Below, piece after piece: positions 1 through 7,680 of a stretch of 64,000 nucleotides of DNA (position 1 is the stretch's first letter; the number at the start of each line of letters is the position of its first letter). A program made the position numbers and the translations under genes. The stretch spans positions 62,001 through 126,000 of the forward strand of contig NZ_JACHBW010000018.1 of NCBI RefSeq assembly GCF_014200455.1, given 5' to 3'. This stretch comes from Paraburkholderia bannensis. GTDB taxonomy: Bacteria; Pseudomonadota; Gammaproteobacteria; Burkholderiales; Burkholderiaceae. The notes under the pieces were generated by a model. It was not told the origin of the DNA, made no database searches, and saw nothing but the letters and a program-made list of their open reading frames with translations.

Positions 1-636
1 TTCGAAGTAATGGCCAAATTTGACCTGCTTCGTGCGGATGTAGTGCTCGTTCTCTTCGCGCATCGGGATCGCCAGCGCAACCCGTTCGATGACCGGAATA
101 CCGTGCTTCGAAAGCGTGTCGAACTTCTTCGGATTGTTGCTCATCAGGCGCACCGAACCGACCTTGAGCAGGCGCAGGATAGCGGCCGCCGAATCGTATT
201 CGCGCGCGTCGTCGGGCAAACCGAGATCGCGGTTCGCCTCGACCGTATCGCGGCCCTGCTGCTGCAGCTGATACGCGCGGATCTTGTTTGACAGGCCAAT
301 GCCGCGGCCTTCGTGGCCGCGCAGATAGAGCAGCACGCCACGGCCTTCGGCGGCGATGTAGCGCAACGCGAGATCGAGCTGTTCGCCGCAGTCGCAGCGG
401 TAGGAACCGAATACATCGCCGGTCAGACATTCGGAATGCAGGCGCGCCAGCACGGGCTCGCCGCTTCCCACGTCGCCCATCACGAGCGCGCAGTGTTCGG
501 CGCCGCCGTCTTTCACACGATAGACGTAAGACTCGAAGGTGCCGTAACGGGTCGGCAGCGTGGCGCTCGCGTCAAGCACGACGCATTCGTTGGCGTTGTC
601 GCCGTCAGCGCAGGACGGCTCTTGAAGCGTAGGCAT
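1..636 (-). CDS. ribA: GTP cyclohydrolase II (3' end off window)
   Basis: First step of riboflavin synthesis: opens GTP to 2,5-diamino-6-ribosylamino-pyrimidinone phosphate, formate and pyrophosphate. The reverse strand reads 212 residues from the ATG at 636 to the window edge, ending ...GHYFE; family members are about 215 residues, so only a few codons are missing. The zinc-binding cysteines are visible as C70 (HSEC) and C81/C83 (YRCDCGEQ), followed by the catalytic loop RGHEGRGIGL at about 106-115 and the SNNPKKF motif near the end. It is a stand-alone RibA, without the N-terminal RibB domain found in fused versions. No FMN-riboswitch-like structure is visible upstream. The frame is open to the window edge, so no stop is seen. 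Confidence 0.93.
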   Translation of the reverse strand, partial: MPTLQEPSCADGDNANECVVLDASATLPTRYGTFESYVYRVKDGGAEHCALVMGDVGSGEPVLARLHSECLTGDVFGSYRCDCGEQLDLALRYIAAEGRGVLLYLRGHEGRGIGLSNKIRAYQLQQQGRDTVEANRDLGLPDDAREYDSAAAILRLLKVGSVRLMSNNPKKFDTLSKHGIPVIERVALAIPMREENEHYIRTKQVKFGHYFE

Positions 637-910
637 GATCTGGAACAGATGACTGGCAAAAACCGGCCTGGGGCCGGGTTGAAGTTAGGAATCGGAGTGT
701 ACCGCCATTTGGCTCGCGCCGCCCCGCGCGCCTCTGCGGTGGATGGGCCGGCGGAAGGTTCAGGCATGCCCGCATACCGCCGCGCGCAGGCCAACCCCGC
801 GCATACCCCGACGCCGCGCGAGCAGCCATCCGCCTATACTTCAATGGCTTTCACGGCTTTCTGAGACAGCCCCCAATCGAACGACACGAAGGACGAACTG
901 GAGTCGCCCT

Positions 911-1354
911 ATGACGAGCGTTGCACAGGTACTTAAATCCAAGCCGGAACAGGTTGTCCATACGATCGGCGCCAACGATTCCGTCTATGACGCCATCCGC
1001 CTGATGGCAGACAAGCATATCGGCGCCTTGGTCGTGGTCGACGGCGACGCGATCGTCGGCATCGTCACCGAGCGCGACTACGCGCGCAAGATCGTGCTGA
1101 TGGACCGCTCGTCGAAAACGACCGCCGTGCGCGACATCATGACCCCGCACGTACGCTTCGTGCAGCTTGATCAGACCACCTACGACTGTATGGCGCTGAT
1201 GACCGAGCGGCGCATGCGCCACCTGCCGGTCATGGAAAACGGCAAGCTCATCGGCATGGTGTCGATCGGCGACCTCGTGAAGGAAATCATCGCCGAACAG
1301 CAGTTCACCATTTCGCAGCTGGAGCATTACATCACCGGCGGCCCTGGCACCTGA
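911..1354 (+). CDS. Tandem CBS-domain protein
   Basis: 147 residues consisting almost entirely of two CBS domains (about residues 12-65 and 77-135), a Bateman module that usually binds adenosine nucleotides. The typical phrases are HIGALVVVDGDAIVGIVTERD in the first domain, and MRHLPVMENGKLIGMVSIGD in the second. No catalytic domain is attached. I chose the ATG at 911 because a GGAG lies about 10 nt upstream (900-903) and the CBS fold begins immediately; an in-frame start at 743 would add 56 low-complexity, basic residues. It is monocistronic, divergent from ribA. Family members have been proposed as energy or redox sensors; the partner here is unknown. Confidence 0.88.
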   Translation: MTSVAQVLKSKPEQVVHTIGANDSVYDAIRLMADKHIGALVVVDGDAIVGIVTERDYARKIVLMDRSSKTTAVRDIMTPHVRFVQLDQTTYDCMALMTERRMRHLPVMENGKLIGMVSIGDLVKEIIAEQQFTISQLEHYITGGPGT

Positions 1355-1437
1355 CGCCGACCTGAAGTCGCCGTAACGCGGATTTACACGCTTGGGCGCA
1401 CAGGTTCATGCCAATGAATCGTGCGCAAGACACTGCG

Positions 1438-1467
1438 AAAAAAGCCCAATCCGGGGGCGGGTTGGGC
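1438..1467 (-). terminator. Rho-independent terminator, minus strand
   Basis: On the minus strand GCCCAA (1467-1462) pairs with TTGGGC (1449-1444), an inner CCG/CGG pairing extends the stem, and six T residues follow (complement of 1443-1438). It should end the leftward DUF4148 transcript about 170 nt after that gene's stop. Confidence 0.6.
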
Positions 1468-1560
1468 CAAGCCACCTTGCGGCGGCGGAGGTTCCACGCA
1501 TGAAAATTCGCGCGAAAGTGTGAATTGCGGCGTGACAGGCGATCCATGAGACGTATCTGA

Positions 1561-1591
1561 CGCGGCCTGCGCAACGCAGGCCGCGTGTTTT
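1561..1591 (+). terminator. Rho-independent terminator, plus strand
   Basis: A perfect 10-bp stem, CGCGGCCTGC (1561-1570) with GCAGGCCGCG (1576-1585), a 5-nt loop GCAAC, then TGTTTTAT. It should end the rightward CBS-protein transcript. Confidence 0.65.
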
Positions 1592-1633
1592 ATCGCGCCG
1601 CGACCAGGGGATCAGCTGGCTGCCGGTTGAGGC

Positions 1634-1984
1634 TTAGTTGCCGAAATAAACGCGTTGCGACGGCGCGATCTGCGCTGGCTGGGCACCCGATTGCGACGTG
1701 CCCATGGTTGCGCCACCGTAGCCGGTGTCAGCGCCCGGCTGGGTCTGCGCGATGCCCTGTTGCCGCGAAACGCGCGCTTCTGCTGCCTGGATGTCACGCG
1801 GATAGCTCGCGTCATCGGCGATGGCCGGGTTGTAGCCAGCCTGTTCGATCTGAACCAGTTCGGCGCGCACTTCGGCGCGGGTCTTGGGAGCGTTGTTCTG
1901 GTCAACGGACTGTGCGAACGACAAAGCCGGCGCGGCCACGAGTGCCGCGACGATTGCGGCCTGAATCAGGGTACGGGTCTTCAT
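1634..1984 (-). CDS. DUF4148 secreted protein
   Basis: 116 residues with a clear Sec signal peptide: MKTRTLIQ, a hydrophobic Ala-rich core, and a probable signal-peptidase site after SFAQ (about residue 24). The mature part contains the DUF4148 hallmark KTRAEVRAELVQIEQAGYNP followed by a Ser/Gln/Gly-rich tail. This small family is abundant and multi-copy in Burkholderiaceae; its function is unknown and it is predicted to be periplasmic. The start at 1984 has an upstream GGAGGTAAATACC ribosome-binding site; the longer frame from 2029 would put the signal peptide internally, so I rejected it. Confidence 0.85.
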   Translation of the reverse strand: MKTRTLIQAAIVAALVAAPALSFAQSVDQNNAPKTRAEVRAELVQIEQAGYNPAIADDASYPRDIQAAEARVSRQQGIAQTQPGADTGYGGATMGTSQSGAQPAQIAPSQRVYFGN

Positions 1985-2179
1985 GGTATTTACCTCCATC
2001 GCTTGTTGTGCCGGGCCTCGCCGCCGCACGTGATATGCGCGAAACGTCGGGCCAGTGCATGTAGTCTAGGAAGCGAAGCGATCAGGGAAAATACTTATTT
2101 CTTCAAAATACAGTTCCGCAAACAGCAACAATGCGGAAGCCGCAAAAAGTCGCCGTAAAAATGCGATCGAACCCGTTTT

Positions 2180-2848
2180 TTAGACGTTTGCAAGCAGCTT
2201 GCGCGGACCGCTGACGTAAGGATTGCCAATCTCGTAGAACCGCAGCGGCCGCTCCTGTTCGCGCGAGAGCCCGATGCGCGTGGTCACCCCCACCCTGGGT
2301 TGCGCGTCGTCCGCCATCTGCCCGATCCATAAGCCAACCCCCGCGCAAAGATCGACGCCGTCCAAACTTGCGCCGATACCCCACGCCTGCGTCAACTTGC
2401 CTGGCCCGCGCGTGAGATCGCGCAGAGGCGCGAGCGGCCTGCGCGCCGCCATCCACTCCACGCCTTCGAGCGGCTCCACAGCGCGGAACAACACGCCCGC
2501 TCCGACGCCCTCCAGTTCGCTCGACATGTTGAGCATGTACGAGACGCCATAGGTGAGCCGCACATAGGCATGCCCGCGCGCGCGGAAAAGCGAGGCATTC
2601 CATGCGCGCGGTCCTATAAACGCGTGGCCCGTGGAATCGCCGGGCGGATAGCCTTCGATTTCGACGAGGCGACCGACCAGACGCCCTTCGGCCAGCTCAT
2701 GAACCAGGTACTTGCCGACCATGAAGCGCGCGAGCGCGGCGGTCTCCACCGGCAGATCGTCGCGCCGCAGCGGCACGATCGGCAAGGGCAAGATCGAAGG
2801 CGCGGCGGCGGCCGTCTCCAACGCACCGGCCGCCGCCGCTCGCTTCAT
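2180..2848 (-). CDS. 3-methyladenine DNA glycosylase, AAG/MPG family
   Basis: 222 residues. This monofunctional glycosylase excises alkylated purines (3-methyladenine, 7-methylguanine, hypoxanthine) for base-excision repair. The AAG signature is present: VEIEGY with the probable catalytic Glu65, then STGHAF.GPR, YVRLTYGVSYMLN and LTRGPGKLTQA. The first 25 residues are Ala/Pro-rich and outside the fold. Its ATG overlaps the stop of the upstream cytochrome c gene (ATGA at 2848-2845), so the two are probably translationally coupled. That is an unusual partner for a repair enzyme and may reflect chance operon packing. Confidence 0.9.
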   Translation of the reverse strand: MKRAAAAGALETAAAAPSILPLPIVPLRRDDLPVETAALARFMVGKYLVHELAEGRLVGRLVEIEGYPPGDSTGHAFIGPRAWNASLFRARGHAYVRLTYGVSYMLNMSSELEGVGAGVLFRAVEPLEGVEWMAARRPLAPLRDLTRGPGKLTQAWGIGASLDGVDLCAGVGLWIGQMADDAQPRVGVTTRIGLSREQERPLRFYEIGNPYVSGPRKLLANV

Positions 2849-4215
2849 TGCGCGGCCTGCGAATCGGGCTGGGACCCGGCTTGTGACTCCGGCTGCGTCG
2901 CCGCCCGCAGCTTCGCGACATCGCCCGCACCCACCGCCCCCGCCCGGTTATTCCAGCCCGCGCGGATAAAACTCAGCACATCGGCGATCTGCTGGTCGTT
3001 GAGCTGATCGCGATACGGCGGCATGGGATACGGCGCGGGGATGCCCTGGATCACGAGGTCGCCCGTACCGTTGAGCGTGACGTTGATGAGCGACGCGGCC
3101 TGCTTTTCCAGCACGTTCGGATTGCCCGCTAGCGGCGCGAACATGGGCGCGAAGCCACGTCCGTCGACGCCGTGACAGTGCATGCAATACGCCGTGTAGA
3201 CGCGCGCGCCTGCATCGTTCGCGGGCCGCGAGAGCGACACCCTGGTGGCCTGCGGCTCGTAGGCGTAGGCCGGGTCGCCGTCGCCGCCCGCCGGCGGCAG
3301 CGATTTCAGGTAGCCCGCGATCGCGTTGACATCGGCGTCGTTCATCGCCTGCGTGCTGTTGTTGATCACGCTCGTCATCGCGCCGAACGCCGACGCATGC
3401 TGGTTCGCGCCCGTCTTGAGGAACTGCGCGAGATCGGCCTGAGTCCAGCGCCCAAGACCGGTGTTGTGCTCGCTCGTGAGGTTCGAGGCGAACCAGTTGT
3501 CGAGCAGCGCGCCGCTCAGGAATTCGCTGCCGCTTTCGTCGAGCGCCTGCTCGTTGAAGCCGATGCCGCGCGGCGTATGGCACGAGCCGCAGTGTCCCAG
3601 GCCCTGCACCAGATACGCTCCGCGATTCCACGCTTCATCCTTGCCCGGCTTGTCCTGATACACGCCCTTCTTCAGGAACACGAGGTTCCAGAGCTTGAGC
3701 GGCCAGCGCATGTTCAGCGGCCATTTGATATCGCTGTCGCGATTGGCCTGCTTGATGGGCTGCACGCCGTGCATGAAGTAGGCGTAGAGCGCGGCTATGT
3801 CGTCGTCGCGCACTTTTGCGTAGGACGGATACGGCATGGCGGGATAGAGGTTGTGGCCGTCTTTCGCCACGCCCTCGCGCATCGCGCGCGTGAAATCGTC
3901 GAGCGTGTAGCCGCCGATGCCCGTATCCGCATCGGGCGTGATGTTGGTGGTGTAGATATGGCCGAGCGGCGTGCTCATCGGCAGGCCGCCCGCGAAGGGT
4001 TTGCCGCCCGGCGCGGTGTGGCAGGCCGCGCAGTCGCCCGCCTGGGCGAGGTACGCGCCGCGCCGGATCATGGTGGCATCGGCGCTGGAAGCAGCATTGG
4101 AATCCGCGGCGAAAGCGGAACCCGGCGCGAACGCCACCGTGCTTGCGAGCGCTAAAGCCGCTAGACAGTTAGTAGCAAATCCTCGCGCGCTGGAGGATGC
4201 GTTGAATGGCTTCAT
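2845..4215 (-). CDS. Tri-haem cytochrome c subunit of alcohol/aldehyde dehydrogenase type
   Basis: 456 residues with a signal peptide ending near SAFAA (about 37) and three c-type haem sites: CAACH (62-66), CGSCH (209-213) and CMHCH (344-348). The layout and length match the membrane-associated cytochrome c subunits that accept electrons from periplasmic alcohol or aldehyde dehydrogenases and pass them to quinone or a terminal oxidase. It lies 11 nt downstream of the Mo-binding subunit, on the same strand, and must be its electron acceptor. The last about 25 residues are a Gln/Ser-rich tail. Confidence 0.92.
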   Translation of the reverse strand: MKPFNASSSARGFATNCLAALALASTVAFAPGSAFAADSNAASSADATMIRRGAYLAQAGDCAACHTAPGGKPFAGGLPMSTPLGHIYTTNITPDADTGIGGYTLDDFTRAMREGVAKDGHNLYPAMPYPSYAKVRDDDIAALYAYFMHGVQPIKQANRDSDIKWPLNMRWPLKLWNLVFLKKGVYQDKPGKDEAWNRGAYLVQGLGHCGSCHTPRGIGFNEQALDESGSEFLSGALLDNWFASNLTSEHNTGLGRWTQADLAQFLKTGANQHASAFGAMTSVINNSTQAMNDADVNAIAGYLKSLPPAGGDGDPAYAYEPQATRVSLSRPANDAGARVYTAYCMHCHGVDGRGFAPMFAPLAGNPNVLEKQAASLINVTLNGTGDLVIQGIPAPYPMPPYRDQLNDQQIADVLSFIRAGWNNRAGAVGAGDVAKLRAATQPESQAGSQPDSQAAQ

Positions 4216-4226
4216 CGTCGACCTCC

Positions 4227-6470
4227 TTAAGCGGATTGGGTGTTCATCAACTGGCGTCCCACGGGCAGATGCCGCAGCCGCTGGCCCGTGGCCGCATAGA
4301 TCGCGTTGGTCACCGCAGGGGCGAGCGCCGCCGTGCCCGGCTCGCCGATCCCGCCCGGCGCTTCCCCGCTCGGCACGATATGCACTTCGATCACCGGCGC
4401 TTCGTCGATGCGCAGGATGCGATAGTCGGTGAAATTGCGCTGCTGCACGCGCCCGCGCTCGATCGTGATTTCGCTATAAAGCGCCGCCGAAATGCCGAAC
4501 ACGATGCCGCCCTGCACCTGCGCCTCGATGGTGGTCGGATTCACCACCATGCCGCAATCGACCGCCGCCACCACGCGGTTCACGCGCACTTCGCCATTGG
4601 TCACGCTCACGTCGGCGACCATCGCGAAGAAGCTGCCGAACGCGTGCATCACCGAGACGCCGCGCCCTTGTCCTTTCGGCATCGGCGGCCCCCAGTTGGC
4701 GGCGCGCGTGGCGACGTCGAGCACGCCCAGCGCGCGCGGCGACTTGCCCAGCAGATTGCGCCGGTACTGCACCGGATCGGTCTTGGCCGCGGCGGCGCAT
4801 TCGTCGATAAAGCTCTCCACCACGAAGGTGCCGCGCGTCGGCCCGACGCCGCGCCAGAACGCCGTGGGCACCGTATGCGGCTCCTGGCGCACGTATTCGA
4901 TCAACTGGTTCGGCAGGTCGTAGGGCAGATCGGCGGCCACTTCCACCGCGTCCGGGTCGATGCCGTTCTTGAAGGCGGGCGGCGCGAAACGCGCCATGAT
5001 CGACGAGCCGACGATGCGGTGCTGCCACGCCACCGGTTTGCCGTTGGCGTCGAGCCCGGCCGAGATGCGGTCGTAGTAGAACGGCCGGTACATGTCGTGC
5101 TGGATGTCTTCCTCACGCGTCCAGAACACTTTCACGGGCGCATTCACCTGCTTGCCGACCTTGAGCGCCTGGGTGATCGCATCGACTTCCAGACGCCGCC
5201 CAAAGCCGCCGCCCAGCAGATGGTTGTGCAGCACGATCTGCTCGGGCTTGAGGCCGGTGACCGCCACGCCCGCATCGATGGCGCGCGTGGGCACCTGGGT
5301 GCCGACCCAGATCTCGCAGGCGTCGGCGCGCACATGCACTGTGCAGTTGATCGGCTCCATCGTCGCGTGCGCGAGGAAGGGTTGCTGATAGACCGCATCG
5401 ACGCGCGTTTTCGCGCCGCCGAAGGCCTGCTGCACGTCGCCGTCCTTGCGCGCGACCGCGCCGGGCTGCTGCTGCGCCGCGTTGGCCAGATCGCCGACGA
5501 TCTGCCGCATCGACAGGTTCGCCGTCGCGCCCTCGTTCCACTCGATCACGAGCGCCGCCGCGCCGCGCTTCGCGGCCCAGGTATGCGCGCCGATCACGGC
5601 CACGCCGTTGTCGATCTTGACGATCTGCGTGACGCCGGGAATCTGCTTCGCGTGCGTGTCGTCCACGCGCGCGAGCGTGCCGCCGAACACCGGGCAATTG
5701 ACGATGGCCGCGTAGACCATATTGGGCACGCGCACGTCCAGACCAAACAGCGCCGAACCATCGACTTTTTCCGGCGAATCGAGCCGTTTGGTCGGCTTGC
5801 CGATGAGGGTGAAATCCTTGGGATTCTTGAGCGTGACGTTCTGCGGCGCGGGCAGCTTCGCCGCCGCGTCCACCAGTTGACCGTACGAGGCGCGCCGCCC
5901 GCTGGCGTCGTGCAGCACTTCGCCGTTCTTCGCGTGGCATTCGCCGGCATCCACGCTCCATTGCTGCGCCGCGGCCGCGATCAAGGCCACGCGCGCCGTC
6001 GCGCCCGCGCGGCGCATCGGCTCCCACGCATAGCGGATCGAGGTGGAGCCGCCCGTCAGTTGGCCGCCGAGCAAGGGATCGGTGAACAGCTTCGCGTCGG
6101 GCGGCGCGTGATCGAGCGTGACGCTGTCGAGCGGCACTTCCAGTTCCTCGGCGATCAGCATCGGAATCGACGTGTACACGCCCTGCCCCATCTCCACCTT
6201 GGGGATGATGAGCGTGACCTTGCCGGTGCGATCGATCTGCACGAAGGCGTTCGGCTCGAACACGCCGTCCTGCGGCGCTTCGTTGCCGTCGCCGCCCACC
6301 ACCGACTTGCGCGCGGCGCTGTCGCCCTGCGCGCCCGCATCGAAACTAAAGCCAAGCAGCAGACCGCCGCCCGCCGCCGCGCTCATTTTGAGGAACGAGC
6401 GCCGCGATACGCCCGACGACGCCGCCGCGCGCTCTGCGCTCCTGCCCGCATCGAGAAGACCTTGTGACAT
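4227..6470 (-). CDS. Molybdopterin-binding (large) subunit, xanthine dehydrogenase / isoquinoline oxidoreductase family
   Basis: 747 residues. Twin-arginine signal SRRSFLKMSAAAGG at residues 22-35, so the holoenzyme is folded before export. The body carries the aldehyde oxidase/xanthine dehydrogenase molybdopterin-binding domains, with the first conserved block FEPNAFVQIDRTGKVTLIIPKVEMGQG and a later LLGGGFGRRLEVD. The arrangement of small 2Fe-2S subunit, large Mo subunit and cytochrome c, with no FAD subunit, is that of isoquinoline 1-oxidoreductase-like and membrane aldehyde dehydrogenases. The substrate cannot be read from sequence; an aldehyde or an N-heterocycle is plausible. Three nt separate it from the 2Fe-2S gene. 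Confidence 0.92.
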   Translation of the reverse strand: MSQGLLDAGRSAERAAASSGVSRRSFLKMSAAAGGGLLLGFSFDAGAQGDSAARKSVVGGDGNEAPQDGVFEPNAFVQIDRTGKVTLIIPKVEMGQGVYTSIPMLIAEELEVPLDSVTLDHAPPDAKLFTDPLLGGQLTGGSTSIRYAWEPMRRAGATARVALIAAAAQQWSVDAGECHAKNGEVLHDASGRRASYGQLVDAAAKLPAPQNVTLKNPKDFTLIGKPTKRLDSPEKVDGSALFGLDVRVPNMVYAAIVNCPVFGGTLARVDDTHAKQIPGVTQIVKIDNGVAVIGAHTWAAKRGAAALVIEWNEGATANLSMRQIVGDLANAAQQQPGAVARKDGDVQQAFGGAKTRVDAVYQQPFLAHATMEPINCTVHVRADACEIWVGTQVPTRAIDAGVAVTGLKPEQIVLHNHLLGGGFGRRLEVDAITQALKVGKQVNAPVKVFWTREEDIQHDMYRPFYYDRISAGLDANGKPVAWQHRIVGSSIMARFAPPAFKNGIDPDAVEVAADLPYDLPNQLIEYVRQEPHTVPTAFWRGVGPTRGTFVVESFIDECAAAAKTDPVQYRRNLLGKSPRALGVLDVATRAANWGPPMPKGQGRGVSVMHAFGSFFAMVADVSVTNGEVRVNRVVAAVDCGMVVNPTTIEAQVQGGIVFGISAALYSEITIERGRVQQRNFTDYRILRIDEAPVIEVHIVPSGEAPGGIGEPGTAALAPAVTNAIYAATGQRLRHLPVGRQLMNTQSA

Positions 6471-6473
6471 CGC

Positions 6474-6929
6474 TCAGGCCTCCTTCGCAGCTTGCTTGAT
6501 GGCCGCGCGGATGCGGCTATAGGTGCCGCAGCGGCAGATATTGCCGGCCATTGCGGCATCGATATCCGCGTCGGTGGGATTGGCGTTCTGCGCGATCAGC
6601 GCCGCCGCCGACATCACTTGCCCAGACTGGCAATAGCCGCACTGCACCACGTCGATTTCGCGCCACGCCTTCTGCACTTTCTGACCGGCGGGCGTCGCGC
6701 CCACGGCCTCGATGGTGGTGATCTTGCGGCCTTCGAGCGCCGCGACCGGCAGCACGCAGGAGCGCGTCGCCTCGCCGTCCAGATGCACGGTGCAGGCGCC
6801 GCATTGCGCAATGCCGCAGCCGAATTTGGTGCCCGTCAGGCCGATGATGTCGCGCAGCACCCAGAGCAGCGGCATGTCGGGTGGCGCGTCGATCGTGTGG
6901 GTCTCGCCATTGATGGTTAAAGTCGTCAT
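6474..6929 (-). CDS. 2Fe-2S small subunit of the molybdenum dehydrogenase
   Basis: 151 residues, the family's usual size. A plant-type [2Fe-2S] site is formed by C38, C43, C46 and C58 (GCGIAQCGAC...C), and a second, helical-domain [2Fe-2S] site by C97, C100, C132 and C134 (QCGYCQSGQ...NICRCGTY). It passes electrons from the Mo cofactor to the cytochrome c subunit. It has no signal peptide and is expected to be carried out with the Tat-exported large subunit. First gene of the leftward operon. The ATG at 6929 (MTTLTINGE) matches family N-termini; the frame extends to 6998 without homologous residues. Confidence 0.93.
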   Translation of the reverse strand: MTTLTINGETHTIDAPPDMPLLWVLRDIIGLTGTKFGCGIAQCGACTVHLDGEATRSCVLPVAALEGRKITTIEAVGATPAGQKVQKAWREIDVVQCGYCQSGQVMSAAALIAQNANPTDADIDAAMAGNICRCGTYSRIRAAIKQAAKEA

Positions 6930-7116
6930 GAGGCGGCTCTCCGCTGTGGGGGGTATCGATGATTGTTGACTGCGTTCGATCAATCGAAGGCCATGCAAGC
7001 GCGTTGTTCCAGCAACCTGCGCAAATCGTGTGGCGTTTGCGCTAACTGCGCGCGAATGCGGCCTTGCAAGGACTGGGCGAGTGTAGCGCCGACTTTATTC
7101 GCGCGCTGATTAGCTT

Positions 7117-7149
7117 GCCAATGCGATGTCAATACGATGCCAATACGAT
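7117..7149. repeat. Three tandem 11-bp repeats
   Basis: GCCAATGCGAT (7117-7127), GTCAATACGAT (7128-7138) and GCCAATACGAT (7139-7149) sit head to tail. The unit is about one helical turn. They lie in the otherwise empty 330-nt gap (6930-7259) between the divergent Mo-dehydrogenase operon and the next gene, so a regulator-binding role is possible. I see no other feature in that gap beyond the ribosome-binding site (AAGGAG) of the gene at 7260. Confidence 0.7.
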
Positions 7150-7259
7150 AACGGCCGCTCCATAACGACAGGCGTTCTGGCGTTGCGCTACCATCCCTTG
7201 AAGCCGCGCAATATCGAACGCATATACAGCCCTTCACGCACCCCCAAGGAGCCGCCACG

Positions 7260-7652
7260 ATGGACGAAGCCCGCGCGATTCAATTTCTCTCCGAAGTCCG
7301 CAAGCCGCTGCTCAATCTGCACAAGGCCATGCTCGATCACGAGCGCGCCGAATACGAGCGCGAATTCGGGCCGACCACGCCCGCGGCCTTTTTGCAGGTA
7401 CTCATCAACGGCACGGGATTTCGCTGGCTGATGCCGTTCTCGACGGTGATCGCCAATGTCGACGAAACGCTGGACGCGAAGGACGCTAAGCCCGAAGACC
7501 GCATCGGTGCGGTCGAAGGCGTGACGGCTCTCTTTTCCGGCGAGGAATCGGCGGAATTCTTCGAGCGCTATCAGGCGCTGTTGCAGAAGAGTCCTGAAGT
7601 GCTGCAACGGCACGGTGTCGTTGCGCAGTTGCTCAACGGCGTCAAGAACTGA
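7260..7652 (+). CDS. Conserved hypothetical, helical, 130 aa
   Basis: 130 residues, start supported by AAGGAG 8-9 nt upstream. No domain recognised. The composition is strongly helical and acidic, with no signal peptide, no membrane segment and no cysteine. The central stretch (VLINGTGFRWLMPFSTVIANVDETL) is the most hydrophobic part and suggests a compact helical bundle. It looks cytosolic. The neighbours (Mo-dehydrogenase on the left, convergent prpR on the right) give no functional clue, and it is not in an operon with either. Confidence 0.75.
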   Translation: MDEARAIQFLSEVRKPLLNLHKAMLDHERAEYEREFGPTTPAAFLQVLINGTGFRWLMPFSTVIANVDETLDAKDAKPEDRIGAVEGVTALFSGEESAEFFERYQALLQKSPEVLQRHGVVAQLLNGVKN

Positions 7653-7680
7653 CGTTCCTCCCAAGGCCGCGCGTCACGAC

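Noticed and set aside
637..910. FMN riboswitch upstream of ribA
   Set aside because: No conserved FMN-element sequence or matching hairpins seen.
4206..6467. 753-codon open frame on the plus strand across the Mo-binding subunit gene
   Set aside because: Its translation is rich in Arg/His/Ala without domains, and it lies opposite a gene with clear family motifs. It is a codon-bias shadow.
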